Shown: positions 23,373 through 34,691 of the stretch, piece by piece | Layout: each line of letters begins with the position of its first letter | Position numbering within the stretch: the first letter of the stretch is position 1 | From: Chionoecetes opilio | Lineage: Eukaryota > Arthropoda > Malacostraca > Decapoda > Majidae | NCBI GenBank assembly: GCA_016584305.1 | Contig: JACEEZ010022880.1 | Location: 567,370-631,369, forward strand | Length of the DNA: 64,000 nt | Direction: 5' to 3' | The notes under the pieces: generated by a model | What the model was told of the DNA's origin: nothing | The model's input: the letters and a program-made list of their open reading frames with translations, nothing else | Database searches by the model: none | Position numbers and translations under genes: made by a program

Positions 23373-23932
23373 GCCCTCGCCCGTGGTGGCGCAGGCAGGA
23401 TTGTTATAGTGACGCCCAGGGCCGGATCAAGAGCTGTGGGGGCCCTGGGGCTCAGCTTTTGTGGGGGCCCTATATTCGCACGAAAATTAAGCACTTTTGT
23501 GGGTATTTTGAGGCCTATGTTTGGCAAAGAACTATTAATGCATAGACTGGTATTCAGAGATAAAGGATGAAACAGAGACAGGCAAATATGTTTTAGTTTT
23601 GTAAATTGCCAATGTTTTTAATATTACTGCTTAAAGCTAATATACATATGGTGGGGGCCCTTTTGGTGGGGGCCCTGGGGCTAGAGTCCCGGTAGCCCCC
23701 CCGTTAATCCGGCTCTGGACTGACACCTGTGATTAGAGGCTCATGCCGCCCCCTGTGTCCTCCCATGCACTCACAGTCGAAGGTGGAGTTAATGGACAGG
23801 GCATGTGGGTGTTCTTAGGCCCCTCGACGGTGCAGAAAGATTTCAAGTGGATTTATGGGTCTCACTCGGGATCGAACTCGGGTCTTCGAGAACGCCACCC
23901 GGTGACGCTAACCACTCTGCTACCGCCTCACC
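23373..23932 (-). repeat. tRNA-derived SINE-1, copy in J1, split by a MITE
   Basis: ccctcgcccgtggtggcgca start, gatcgaactcgggtc (B-box region) and cgctaaccactctgctaccg (A-box region) at the far end. Interrupted at 23417-23717. Confidence 0.82.
23417..23717. mobile_element. hAT-like MITE of the CAGGGCCGGAT type
   Basis: Ends CAGGGCCGGATCAAGA and, reversed, CAGAGCCGGATTAACG. Flanks GTGACGCC and CTGACACC are an imperfect 8-bp duplication. The interior is rich in GGGGGCCC. Noncoding, 301 bases. Confidence 0.7.
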
Positions 23933-24114
23933 TAAACTGCATCTCATGGTTTTCACTCGGCATATCATGCCCTCACAACTTCTTGTGTGAACATGTAAAC
24001 AGAAAGTCGGCAAAAAATAATATATCTCGGCATATTGATGTTATAACTGCATCTCTTCGCTTACACTCACTTACCTTTCACTGGTAAGTGTAGTTTTTAT
24101 GCTTTTTTTTTTGG

Positions 24115-24401
24115 AAGACAAGACACTCACGGTTCACCTGCACAGCCTCCGTCAGTCCCCTGACTCCCACTGCCCCTGGTGCAGGAATGTCTCTGAAACT
24201 ATTGAACACTTTCTGCTGCAGTGTCCGCGCCTCCACTCCCACCGTGTAGTGCTACAGGCTCAACTCCTCACCCTGAACGTCGTCACCTGTGACCTGCCCA
24301 CCCTGCTGGCGGCGGCTGGCATCCACCCCTCCCGGCAACACGCTGTCATCCGCCTCACCTGTGCCTTCTTGAGGAAGACAGGTCAACTACAGCGTCTGTG
24401 A
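24115..24401 (+). pseudogene. LINE-3 non-LTR element, C-terminal zinc knuckle
   Basis: Reads LTVHLHSLRQSPDSHCPWCR, then ETIEHFLLQCPRLHSHRVVL and ends CAFLRKTGQLQRL at a TGA. C-x2-C-x8-H-x4-C is the zinc motif found at the C-terminus of Jockey/R1-type ORF2 proteins. The 3' UTR (to about 24477) ends in aaaacaacaacaaa. This is the best-preserved source of the sequence captured in family A. Confidence 0.85.
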
Positions 24402-24477
24402 TAGCATCATAGGACATCACCAGGGCTCATAGTGTTCCCCAAGGGATCCTCGCAGCCCTTAAAACAACAACAAAGTG

Positions 24478-24655
24478 ACGTAAAAGTCCGCGGCGGGGTA
24501 GTTGATATTGGCGGTTGCCGGACAGTAAATACTAAAGTAGGATAAACGTCCGGGGGTGGGTAATGGCCTCGGACTGTTGCGATTCCCGGACGTTAGCGGT
24601 TCCCGGACCATTGCTCCCCCCTATTAGCCTGGGAAAACGAGGGTTGTGTGTATAT
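24478..24655 (+). mobile_element. Family A right end (A5)
   Basis: cgcggcggggtagttgatat through gggaaaacgagggttgtgtg, the conserved right block and TIR of family A, joined directly to the LINE-3 3' end. The left TIR is missing. Confidence 0.75.
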
Positions 24656-24853
24656 CAATGGAAAGCTAATAAAATCCTGCTTCTATTGATATAGTCCATG
24701 CTATAAGTTGTCCCACAAAGTTTTAAATGACGACGAGTTTATATGAATGTTAAGTTCATGCATATTTCTTCAGAGTCTCATAATGACCTTTATTTAATGT
24801 GTTTTACAGTGTTTTATGTGATAATCTTATAGAACAAACATTTCCGAAGATAA

Positions 24854-24960
24854 CAGTATATCCTTTATACATGTATAACATGATATACTGCGGGGTCATG
24901 CCTTGAGAACTTCGCCGGGTCTAGAGTGAACGAAGAGGCCCTGGCACTAAGATGGCGCCC
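24854..24960 (-). repeat. Right arm of the 106-bp inverted repeat
   Basis: Partner of 21730-21835, about 3 kb away. Neither arm looks like a TIR of the known families. Confidence 0.8.
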
Positions 24961-25319
24961 AGTAGCGTTTAACATAGGGCCTATGAATGGCGGTACCCTC
25001 TTATTACAGAGACCCTAGTGAGTGCGTGTGTGTTTGGCAATGTTGTTAAGCAGGTGTGGCTGAGACTGTGTGCTGGACACTGCTGGCAGGGTCGGATGAA
25101 GGAGGGTGTTGGAGTAAGTGTTGCTGATAAACTGAGCCACAACAATACACAACACTGTCACTCACAAACCATGTCTACTCAACGGCCCACGCACATTATT
25201 CCAACTAGACTGCTGCTGAACTTACGTACACTTCATCACTGCAACGTCGAGTGCACTATCCTTGCCTGTCTTCACATGCTCTGTGGGTCTCCTTTACCAC
25301 TCTGAAGCAGAGGCATCCA

Positions 25320-25915
25320 CACAATAAAATGAAGGGAATAATTTTGAAATAAATGAGAAATAATCACAAAACAACCAGACCTTGTGGCAATGTTGGTAGG
25401 TAAACAGTTACTGACGCTACGGCGGGAACACCCACACAGCTGACCATACAACCTAGCAGATGGATTTTGCCAGCAGTGGACATTTTTAATGGTTTCTTCA
25501 CACACCTTCGCAACTATACTTCCCCTCTCTAGTTTACAAACTAATTAAAGTTTCTGCATTATATTACGGTTAACACGCTTCCTTTTCACAACCTTAGTGG
25601 GCATTTCGCTGGCCAAAGTTGTGAAATAAATGAGAATTATCACAAACACAAACAGACCATATAGCTAGGTCAGGATAAGAACATAAGAAAATAAGGAAGC
25701 TACAAGAGGCCGTGAGACCTACACGAGGTAGTTCCTGTGATGTAAACAATGACTGGTGATACATGTTGGGTTTGGCGGGAACACCCGCACTGCTCGCCCT
25801 GTGCCCTAGCGGACAATTTTTTTTAAGCAGCGTACTTTTTGAATGGATTGTTCCGTTTGTCCGGTAGCGGATGGAGTCCGTTAAATCCGAAGTCCGTTAA
25901 ATCGAGGGTCGTGTG
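25320..25915 (-). mobile_element. TIR element family K, right part
   Basis: Right end reversed: CACACGACCCTCGATTTAAC, with the word TTTAACGGA repeated twice. Followed by a short TA run. The interior shares 'gaaataaatgagaaataatc' blocks with family B. The left TIR was not located. Confidence 0.6.
25675..25735 (-). repeat. LINE-4 3' tail fragment
   Basis: Reverse of the 3' end seen at 60240-60300: aagaacataagaaaataagg then agctacaagaggccgtgaga. Inserted in K. Confidence 0.75.
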
Positions 25916-25919
25916 TATA

Positions 25920-26201
25920 TATGTAGATTTTCCTTATATTTGTGCTCACTTCTTGCTGCTATCACATCTTTTAGTTCATTCCAAACATCTTCCCTTCTAT
26001 AGAGAAACTATGCTTCTTTGTGTTATTCAAACACCTTCCTCTTCTCAATTATTTCTTTGTATGCTCTCGAATATCCAGCTTCTTTTTCTATTCTTGATTG
26101 TAGGTCTTTTCTGTCAACTGGTAAGTAATTTAGCAGTTTATAACTAGCAGTTGTAACTAAGTCTCCTCTATCTTTTTTTTTCAAGGTATGGCTGTTTGAT
26201 A

Positions 26202-26241
<40 letters not shown>

Positions 26242-26975
26242 TCTATGCCTATAGCGCTTGTAGGCAGTGACCTCCAGGGGTGGGATGGGAGGCCCTGGAG
26301 GCTCACTTGAGGGCTTTAATGATTGGCCCGCGCCCGTTGGTAGCGCAGGTGATTAGAGGCTCATGCCGCCCCCCTGTGTTCTCCGATGCACACCCAATCG
26401 AAGGTAGAGTTTATGGGCAGCATGTGGGTTTTCTTAGGCCACTCGATGGTGCAGAAAGATTTTAAGTGGATTTTGGTTCTCATCGAGGATCAAACTCAGG
26501 TCAGCGCGAATGCCACTCGGAGACGCTAACCACTCTGCTACTGCCTTCCCAAAAATTTTAGTCTTTCCTTGTAGTATAAATATTTCAACTCAGGTACCAT
26601 CTTATTTGCTATCCTTTGTATTCTTTACAATTTCTTGATATCCTTTATTTTGTAAGGGGACTGCACAATTTCAGCATGCTCTAATTTTGGTGTAATCGTT
26701 TTGGTGAATATTTTTTTCATCATATCCTTATCCATGAAGTGAAAAGTTACCCTTATGTTCCTCAAGATCGTATGTGTATAATTGAATACTTTATTTATAT
26801 GCTTCTCAGGCTATACGTATATCATCCTGGGTCAAAACACGTAGGTGTTTCTTTTCATACTTTCTCGTTATTATCATTATCCAACTTGTAACTTCAATTA
26901 GGTCTCTTTCCACTTTTCTCCATATCTAGCATGATACAGTATTTACTTGAATTAATCATATTTCCAATCTTTTAC
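25920..26975 (-). mobile_element. LINE-1 3' region fragment (split by SINE-1)
   Basis: Antisense of the LINE-1 C-terminal region (compare 14600-15120): the same order of post-RT and thumb blocks, e.g. agtgaaaagttacccttatg and ccatctta-type matches, heavily diverged. Split at about 26200-26555. Confidence 0.65.
26240..26555 (-). repeat. tRNA-derived SINE-1 copy
   Basis: Poly-T, ggcagtgacctccaggggtg, gattagaggctcatgccgcc, gatcaaactcaggtc (B box, degraded) and cgctaaccactctgctactg at the head. Confidence 0.8.
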
Positions 26976-27054
26976 GCTTTTTATCTATGTGCGAGGCCTT
27001 CGCCCATGGTGGCTCAGGCAGGATATGCGTATATATAGTGACCCCGTGTAGAGA

Positions 27055-27345
27055 CCCCTGTCGCCTCCGTGGTGTAGTGGCTAGCGCGCCTAGCTATGAA
27101 TCCGCGGGCCCAGGTTCGAACCCCGGCCAGGGCAGTCAGCGGCCAGCCCAACCAGCTGTTCATCCTTCCTTTCGGGGTTAGTCGATAAATGGGTACCTGG
27201 AGAAACCTGGGGAAGGTAACTGTGGTAACCCGGATGTCACACGAGCCCTGTGTCACAGGGTAGCGGGTTGTCACCCACCACAGGCTCAAGGACTTATGCG
27301 ACGGAGATGAGCACCGAGGTCACGTGCAGTTTAGCGTATGCCCCC
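27055..27345 (+). repeat. tRNA-derived SINE-2, plus copy
   Basis: tRNA-like head 27063-27135: TGGTGTAGTGGCTAGCGC (A box) and GGTTCGAACCC (B box), with unpaired acceptor-stem ends, followed by a non-tRNA body (tgtggtaacccggatgtcac). A second copy lies at 44791-45080, so this is a SINE rather than a tRNA gene. Confidence 0.82.
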
Positions 27346-28730
27346 ATCTTGCCTATCTTTTACTTCATTCATAATTTTTATATTTTGCTTAAGGAGACGG
27401 ACACCTGTTACTTAAGAAGGGATTCTTTTTTCTTCAGATCTGTATGATTTTTGGTGGTTGTACATGTTAATGCTGAAAACATAAAACTATGTATGTTTTA
27501 TTAAGATATGTCTGAAATTTATTGAGGAAAAAAATAGCATGCCCGTAAAATTTTCGTAAAATGTCATCATCGTTTGGCGAAATCAGTCATTCATTTTTCA
27601 ACCGATTGTTTTGAAATCCTGTCTGGATTAAGGGGACCCCTAGCATTTTTTCTATAGTAAAAACAAAATTCTCCCTATTTCATTTTGGAGAATTGTTTAT
27701 TATTTTAGTATGACAAAAACTGGCAAGTTTTTTGACGGAAAAAAATCTGCATGGATATATTTATCTCTTTCTGAAAATGTCTCAGTATCAAAGAAATTGC
27801 CTTACTTTCTTCTTTCAGAAAATGTCTTCATTTATGCAGTTCTTGAAAAATACCAAAGAAATATTGATCGAAATATAGATATCTAACTTACGTTCCAAGA
27901 TATGAGCCGTTTTCTGTGAACAATGAGTAACTTCTTTTTTTTTTTTTGCTTTTAGCTGTACAAATTTAAACAAAATTGGAGAATAATTAGAATTAAAGGT
28001 GAATATGTGTTTATTATCATATTTCGGTTAATTGGTACCAGGTCAATTATTTGAAATATTTGTGGTGACCACCTGTGATCCCCTGATGCGGTGTCACTCA
28101 TGTTAGCTCTTGACAGGTTGGGCAGCTGATGGTGATCGAGCAGTCAAATCCATTATGTGTTGTTTTTAATTGTGTATCCCCGTATCTCTTGCAAGTTCTT
28201 GAAACCAAACTCTCGAGCTGGGAATTCGAGAGGATGATTCTCTCTTCATCTTAGGAGGGGGCGGGGAAATTCTTTTTGAAGAGATGACACCGCTACTCTG
28301 CTTTCATTACTACTGGAGCAGCAACTCAGAAATAACTTGTGGCAATGTGGGTGACTGCTGAGAGGTCGAAGGAAGTGGTTCTGGGTGAGAGGCAATCGAC
28401 AAAGGCAATGACAGTGTTGAGGGAGTCAGTGACCCCATGACCTCTACACCACACACTCCTGCCTGCTTCTCTTCACTTTGCTTTCTCCTCCTATGATTCA
28501 TGTATTATGCCACCTTTCTCTGCCTTACTGTCTTCTTTGATGGGCGACCCATTGCCTCCAACCTTCTCAAGCGAAGAAACAACATATGTTAAAGGGTAGC
28601 AATGGCTGATGACATCAATTTTCCATTCATGAGTCAGGGCGTTCCCATACCTTACGGCATTGACTCCACCCACACGTTGATGCCATATGAACATCATTCT
28701 TGAACCTTTTGTTTGTTTGTGTCTATCGGG
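27346..28730. other. AT-rich intron sequence, no recognised gene
   Basis: Short minus-strand frames at 28310-28501 and 28491-28751 (the latter with WKIDVISHCYPLTYVVSS) do not match a family I recognise and may be decayed repeat. Confidence 0.45.
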
Positions 28731-28775
28731 CCTCCAGCAGGGGAGGACCACGGGCTAGCTTGAGCCCGTCAGAGA
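28731..28775. repeat. Short repeat shared with the window's right edge
   Basis: gggcctccagcagg(g)gagg...gctagcttgagc is nearly identical to 63957-64000. Class unknown. Confidence 0.6.
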
Positions 28776-29139
28776 GATGCTTTGATATCACAGATGTGGA
28801 GTGCGTTGATCGGTGGCAGCCTAGTGCAGCAGCGCGGCGGCGCTAGGCTGCGGGCAAAAAGACGGGAGGCGAGGGGCATGGCTACACTCGCCGTTCCCGG
28901 AAGAGAGGAGAGTGTTCGTGCTGCTGGCGTGCGGCACGAGGACTGGTTCTTGAACCTAAAAACAACCCAGAAATAATTAAAATCGGACAAAAAACACACT
29001 GAACCATTTACATTGAAAGAAAATTATTGTCTCCGCACAGAGGGCCCTTTAAATCCCTTTAAATATTGTAAACATGATGGATTTTAAAGCGGAACAGATT
29101 AACTTAGAAACTTGCCGTTTTAAAAAAACTGTCTCGGCC

Positions 29140-29440
29140 TCGCTACACAAGACTTTCTATTCATTCTCATCCCTATTCTGTCCATTCTCCTAATGCAAGA
29201 GTTAATCAGTATCTTTACTCTTTCATCCTTTTCACTGGTAAACTCTGGAACTCTCTTCCGGTTTCTATTTTTCCACCTTCCTACGACTTACATCTTTTCA
29301 AGAGAGGAGTGACAAGTCACCTCCTGAACAAAAATTGCCCACCCCCCTTTCTTTATTCTCTTACTGTCTTTTTTTATAGTGACTGGCAACTAAGCGGGCT
29401 TTTTGTTACCTTTTTTTTTTTTTTTTTTTTAGCCATAGCT
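29140..29440 (+). mobile_element. LINE-2 3' fragment
   Basis: Matches 59105-59260 plus 60340-60480: ctacacaagactttctattc, agagttaatcagtatcttta, tcaagagaggagtgacaagt. It encodes the end of ORF2 (SFIPFTGKLWNSLPVSIFPP) and the 3' UTR, and ends in a poly-T/AT region. Confidence 0.8.
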
Positions 29441-29944
29441 GGCCCCAAAGATTTTGGATTATTGATTGTGGACCTGTAGCAGGTTATGTATGATATACAG
29501 GAGAGGAGTTATACTTGTATTACCTCATCTTCATATTTCATTTGGTTTGTCTTAACTTTATATCCATGAATACTTCTAGCATTTACTATATATATTTACT
29601 ATATGTCCATTGGCCAGGTTATTCCACACATCAGCTTTTCCCCTTCATATTTTTGCACACAATTTACTTTTTAGTCTTGCATTCTCAGTTCCTGCATACT
29701 GCTTGTTGTAATTTTTTTGTGACCAAGCATATAAGATGGTCATAGTTCAAGCCTTTGTTCAATCTCTACATGTATGACACATTTTCTCAAACAGCCAGAT
29801 AGTCTCTCACTGTAGTTTGGCATATTCTTTCACCTTGCCTAGTAAGAGAAACAGGGTAATGTTGATGAGGATGGTGCTAATGAGGACTATGAACTGGTGG
29901 AGGAGAAATACATATTTTCCATTTATACCAACCTCATGTTCCAG

Positions 29945-30166
29945 CCATGCATTCCACATGAGAGGAGCTTCCAGGAGAAGTATGCAACAAGAATCAGCAA
30001 AATCCTTGCATGTGTGTATGGGATAATATGCATGATCATGGCCTTCCTCATTCCACTGGTGGGAACAGGAATACTGCAGGCCTCTCTCACCATCTTTGGG
30101 GCTGTAGGGGGTCCCCTCTTGGCACTCTTCACCATGGGGATGCTCTGCAGGTGTGCCAACCAAAAG
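29945..30166 (+). CDS. SLC5-family transporter, exon b
   Basis: 74 codons, phase 0 on both sides. Acceptor tcatgttccag, donor AAAAG|GCAAGT. The product starts PCIPHERSFQEKYATRISK (the loop after the sodium-site helix), then a hydrophobic helix (CVYGIICMIMAFLIPLVG), GILQASLTIFGAVGGPLLAL and FTMGMLCRCANQK. The LQ-x-FG-GGPLL-lF-G-l-AN-K order is the SLC5 core signature, and the last residues NQK continue as GAMAG in the next exon. The donor is GC, a rare but known class; the alternative GT at 30151 would delete five conserved residues. Confidence 0.92.
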
Positions 30167-30883
30167 GCAAGTGGAGGTGGTGATATCATTCCTCTTTCAA
30201 AGTTTCTTCTCCCACAATACCAGATTCGGCTTGTCTAAAGTTGGTAGTCTACTTTGAAAGTGATACTTAAATAGGTTTGTAATTTAGAGGGATAAAGATA
30301 TAAACAATATATTCAGGCGACGTGGATAGGTGAGAGAAAATGGAGAAAACAAGATTGAATTGAATATATCCCCTTTAATATCAACCTTTATTGACAATAT
30401 CTAAGTTGATATTGATCCATATGTGATGCAGTGAGAAAGGACCTCGTTATTTTGTGTACTTCTTATCAATAGATGAAAAAAATCTGTTCATTGTGTGCCA
30501 TCTTGAATGGCACAAAATAGCAGTAGAGGAATTAATCTGATCAGAACTTGTCCTGTGCCTTTTTTAACCAGAACTTATTTATTTTTAAGTAACCTTGTTT
30601 ATCATGAAAATTAAGATTATCACTGATTTTGTAGGACAAAAAGGAATGTTCTTTGAAATGGTATTAATGTATAAGGTTTGATTTTCCAGAGCTGAAATAA
30701 TGTGACCTATCCATCTATCTATCTTTGCCACCCTTTCCTAAGAACTCCCGCAAGGGGATGGCCACGACAGAAGAGTCTCCATTTATTCCTGTCCTTACAT
30801 TTCTTCCTTGCATGCTCCAATCCTTTAATTCTTCTCTCGCCCTTTTCTCTCACAAACTCTAAGACTCTACCACTCAGTGAGTG
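30167..30883. other. SLC5 intron start, no features seen
   Basis: Unique AT-rich intron sequence apart from a small tctatccatctatcta simple repeat near 30705. Confidence 0.5.
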
Positions 30884-31290
30884 GGTTTTTCACCCACTTC
30901 TGCACACATCTCCTCGTAACACCCACAACCCTTAATATTTATTCCACTGGCCTCTCTGCCTTGTGTAGAGATACAATAACTTTAATTTGCTCCTTTGTTA
31001 GGTCTTTCTTGCCATCCATTATGGAGATAATGAGAGTTATACCAGCGCGCGTCTGTTCAAATTATTCGCGGGAAGTGAGGCGATCCTTTTTAAAATGCTT
31101 TGTCTATAACTGACAAGTGGCATCTGAACATTGCTCAACGGTCTTGATGGACTGTCCGTACTTTAAACGAGCTGCCATATGTAGGATATCTCTCTCGAAA
31201 GTTACTAGGCTGCCATAGAGTACATTTTCAGAATTCCCTTATGGGAGCACTCTGTTATGGAGTGGTGAACAATATTTTGGCGCGTTGTGT
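30884..31290 (-). mobile_element. Tc1/mariner-like fragment, single arm
   Basis: Matches one arm of the fold-back element at 12036-13070 and ends, reversed, in acacaacgcgccaaaatatt. Contains the HTH gene start (ATG at 31019) reading MDGKKDLTKEQIKVIVSLHK, with a TAA where the relative has EEISR. The catalytic half is absent. Confidence 0.8.
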
Positions 31291-31329
31291 ATAGGTACCT
31301 TTAGATTTTTTTTTAAATAGATAGAAGTA

Positions 31330-31428
31330 CAGGAGAACCTCGTTTATCCGGCACCCACGGGGGGGAGCGCATGCCGGATAACTCATTTTGCCGTTGTTTT
31401 GAGAGTTACTCTTATGGAATCCCCCAAA

Positions 31429-31478
<50 letters not shown>

Positions 31479-31707
31479 CCTCCCCCCATGACAAGGAACT
31501 GGCCAAGGGCACAACAAAAATGGGTAACACAAAGGCCGCTTAGTTGCCAGTCCCTATAAAGAAGACAGTCAGAGAATAAAATAAAAAAGTGGGGTGAGCC
31601 AATTTAGTTGGGGAGGTGTCTTGTTACTCTTCTTTTGAAAAGATGTAAGTCATAGGAAAGTGGAAAAACAGAAACAGGAAGAGAGTTCCAGAGTTTATCA
31701 GTGGGGG

Positions 31708-31753
<46 letters not shown>

Positions 31754-31823
31754 CCTGGGTCGATTAGTGCCGTTGTTTTGAGGCTGCCGTTGTTTTAAAT
31801 GCCGGTTAAACGAGGTTCTCCTG
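31330..31823. mobile_element. TIR element family H, copy H1, with LINE-2 tail
   Basis: Ends CAGGAGAACCTCGTTTATCC and, reversed, CAGGAGAACCTCGTTTAACC after TA. The word TATCCGGC is repeated. An antisense LINE-2 3' end lies inside (about 31486-31710) between poly-T and poly-A tracts. Confidence 0.85.
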
Positions 31824-32149
31824 TATTTTTATTAACTTGCCATAAATGCTTTACTGCTGCGTAATGCGAAAGTGGTAAGGGGGTTCGGAACACTTTACAG
31901 GGTTAAAGAATATTCAAATGTGAGAAAGGGTGTTATAGAGTATACCCTTTCTTAGTTAATATTATATTAAATAGAGCATTCAGATGTGAGACAGGGTAAT
32001 TAATGATATTTGAGAGAATTCAGTAAACAAAGGATATTATTCAAAGATGCATTTTTCGAGAATGTTCAGGTAAAAGCCATGTAACTGATTTAATTAGTAG
32101 CAGTTATACTCTTCCATGCATACCCTTTATAGATGAATGTCTCTTGCAG

Positions 32150-32435
32150 GGTGCCATGGCTGGTCTACTTTTTGGTCTTGTCATCACACTGTGGATTGGT
32201 TTCGGCCAGCCCAAGCCACCACTACCCTTCAAACCTGTGTCTGTTGAAGGTTGCCTTCAAGTAATGCTTCCTTAGTCATAGAAAGTCTTCAGATGATCAA
32301 TAGCTCAAATTATATTGGAGACAAACTTTACTTTGATGGTCTCAGTAACATCTCCGTGATTCTTCCTCTTGAAGGCAAGGAGGGGCTGCCAGCAATTTCT
32401 CTCACAGAGTTGAACACCACACTGCCTCTGGAAAG
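32150..32435 (+). CDS. SLC5-family transporter, exon c (with one-base frame break)
   Basis: Acceptor ctcttgcag, donor GGAAAG|GTAGGT. It starts GAMAGLLFGLVITLWIGFG, a transmembrane helix, then PKPPLPFKPVSVEGC. Immediately after, that frame meets a stop (CTTCCTTAG), while the +2 frame opens with PSSNASLVIESLQMINSSNY and runs to the donor. The exon is 286 bases; the phase-0 acceptor and phase-2 donor need 287 or an equivalent length modulo 3. So exactly one base is missing near 32247-32255. Four N-glycosylation sequons (NAS, NSS, NIS, NTT) fit the large extracellular loop seen here in SLC5A5/A8-type proteins. Sequencing error or a true null allele cannot be told apart. Confidence 0.85.
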
Positions 32436-32498
32436 GTAGGTCTTATCCTCACACTACATCCATGTAAAGAGAAATTGTTCATGATCTTTAGCATTTAA

Positions 32499-32703
32499 CC
32501 CCTTCACGCCCAGATCTTTCCTTTGCTATAAAAAAAATTGTCTTGTCGAGCCATAAAATTACGAAAAGTAACTGAATATACCAAATTAGCTAGTCGACAA
32601 GGATACTAAACAGGTCATATCTATAAAACATTGCTTATATTCACTAAAAATTGTCTAATGGTACCCAAATTACAATGGAAATTACGTTCTGGGTCTCAAG
32701 GGG
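32499..32703. mobile_element. piggyBac-like MITE
   Basis: Flanked by TTAA at 32495-32498 and 32704-32707. Ends CCCCTTCACGCCCAGA and, reversed, CCCCTTGAGACCCAGA. 205 bases, noncoding. TTAA duplication with CCC ends is the piggyBac signature. Confidence 0.75.
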
Positions 32704-32924
32704 TTAACTTCTTTGGAACACTTCACTCAGACAAAATGCTTCTATAATTTTCGTAATAAAATAGTGCATAATTTGCTTAAACATGTGAATCATTGGTAGC
32801 TCATATACATGTGTGAGTATAGTGAATTTTTTTAATGCAGCTGATCTTTTCCTCCTTATGTAAGGTAGCACCTACGAATAATACAAAACCCTTTTTTTCC
32901 CTAATATTGTTTTTAACCACTTTT

Positions 32925-33185
32925 TGTGGCGTGGCATAGCCATTTCCAGTCTCATCCAGCACACACGCTTATACAGGAAGGCAGGATTGCTAGCCTTCCA
33001 CTCCTGGCAAGATGCAAGGTCACTGCTCTTGGCTTATGTTTCATACCTATTTTCTGCAAGGTGAAGCGAGGTTATAATATTTGTTAACACAAGCCTGTGT
33101 TGCTTCCATGTGGCTGGCGATTCAAATCCTGATTCTCTTGGTTGTGAGCTGCGTGCACTAACCAAGACACCTCCAGGTCAACAAA
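32925..33185 (-). repeat. tRNA-derived SINE-5
   Basis: Reverse head: GGAGGTGTCTTGGTTAGTGC (A box) ... gatttgaatcgcc (B box). Body contains ccactcctggcaagatgcaa. Degraded, single copy in the window. Confidence 0.55.
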
Positions 33186-33354
33186 ACTAGAATGATAGAT
33201 AAAAAAAAAAGTGGCATCCGTATGCCATTTTCACTCACATTCACATGTCTCGTTTTTTATTCACTTTCGTTTTTCGGCTCTTATTTATCATCTCAGTGCA
33301 AAATGTAAATAAGAATTATTTGTTAATGATGATTTTGATTTATGCATTGTAGTA

Positions 33355-33495
33355 CACTCGACTCCATTTTCTGGACCTCCTATTGTCGGATTACGGATTT
33401 CCCGGTCATTGTCCGCCCTCGGACATACAGTCAAACCTCGATATAACGGACCTCGATGTAACGGACTTCGGATGCAACGGACTCCATTTGCATGA

Positions 33496-33529
<34 letters not shown>

Positions 33530-34691
33530 ATATTAGACCGCTTATCGCCACTCGAATTGTCAACTCAACATACTTGTATTATTTTCTCATTTTACTTTGG
33601 AATGCTTGGGTTTTAAAGAGTTTTGATGTATCACATATTAAGATATAATATTATAAGGAAGGAGCCTGTGTTGCTAGTGATTTAGTGGTAGGTGTGTATT
33701 GTTTAAAATAGTGACTATTAGTGTTATGGTGTGGCCGCTGCTACGTCTCCCTGTCACCTCAACACCCTAAATCACCCTTATCTAAGGTGACACGCAGTGC
33801 TACACTGACCTAAATAGTGACACATGTATAGAACTGCACTTCACAACCATATAATATATATAATAATGAGCATTAGTCATGATAATAAGCAATACCTTTG
33901 GAAGCCACGGCTGAATCTGGCTCGTAGTAATTTGTTTACCTTTCACTAGAGCTTGAGCTTGGCTAGCTACACGGTCTGGTTGTGTTTGTGATTATTTCTT
34001 ATTTATTTCACGTGTAGGAGCGGACCAAATTCAGCATGTAGTGCCAGTCACTGTTTTCCTCCCTACATAGCTACACAGTCTGGTTGTGTTTGTGATTATT
34101 TCTCATTTATTTCACAATTTTTCCGTTTTTTTCATATATTTTTCCACCCTTTGGAAAATACCCTCGCTATAACGGACAATCGGCTTTAACAGACCACTTC
34201 TCCCCCCCTTTAGTCCGTTATGTCGAGGTTTGACTGTATTTGGCATGGCCAGACATATGTCCGGAATAGCCCGGGACATTAAGGAAAGTATGGCATTAAA
34301 ATTTAACTGCGGCGAGGTTCCCGGCCATTAGTTCGGGGATGCCGCCACCAGGGGTCAGGGCGGGCGAACACAGCCGCTCGGGGTGAGAGGGCAAGAGTCA
34401 TGGTCTTAGTCATTGTATCGACGCCATTGTCTATACATCCTCTGCTTATACTCTGTTATTAATATCACCACAATGCCTCCTGTAGTGCCGCCCAAGGACC
34501 CAAAATGTACTGGAAAACAAGTACACCTTACTGTGCCACAGAAATTTGAATCAATTAAAAAACTAGAAGCAGGTAGAAGTGTTGCAAGTGTTTGTGAAGA
34601 ATACGGTGTGAAGACTTTCGCGGTTCCCAGACTTTTGGGGTTCCCGGACCGGGCTAACCCCCTAATAGTCCGGAAAGTGGAGGGTAGAGTG
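33355..34691 (+). mobile_element. Tigger/pogo-like element (A-related), internally deleted, holding B2
   Basis: Ends CACTCGACTCCATTTTCTGG and, reversed, CACTCTACCCTCCACTTTCC, with TA on both sides. Word TTTC(C/T)GGA at both ends. It encodes a transposase N-terminus whose frame runs directly into the right TIR, showing internal deletion. Element B2 is inserted near the left end. Confidence 0.82.
33428..34236 (-). mobile_element. TIR element family B, copy B2 (complete)
   Basis: Ends CAGTCAAACCTCGATATAAC and, reversed, CAGTCAAACCTCGACATAAC, with TA at both sides. Three words at the left end (ATAACGGA, GTAACGGA, GCAACGGA). 809 bases, noncoding. Confidence 0.9.

Larger units (their letters stand above)
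23273..24100 (+). mobile_element. TIR element family J, copy J1 (right end lost)
   Basis: Left end CAGTAAAAGCCTTATAACTC after TA, then three ATAACTCGG/C words. Interior (tcttcgcttacactcacttacc) matches J2 at 55366-56446. The right end is replaced by a family A/LINE-3 piece at about 24100. A SINE-1 with a nested hAT-like MITE lies inside. Confidence 0.82.

Noticed and set aside
27063..27135. Functional tRNA gene
   Set aside because: Acceptor stem does not pair well, a SINE body follows, and another copy exists at 44791-45080.
28491..28751. Possible gene on the minus strand
   Set aside because: No recognisable motif, overlaps a short dispersed repeat at 28731-28775, and no splice or start evidence.
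29807..30189. Minus-strand frames over the SLC5 exon b
   Set aside because: Antisense shadow; the plus strand has splice sites in phase and the SLC5 signature.
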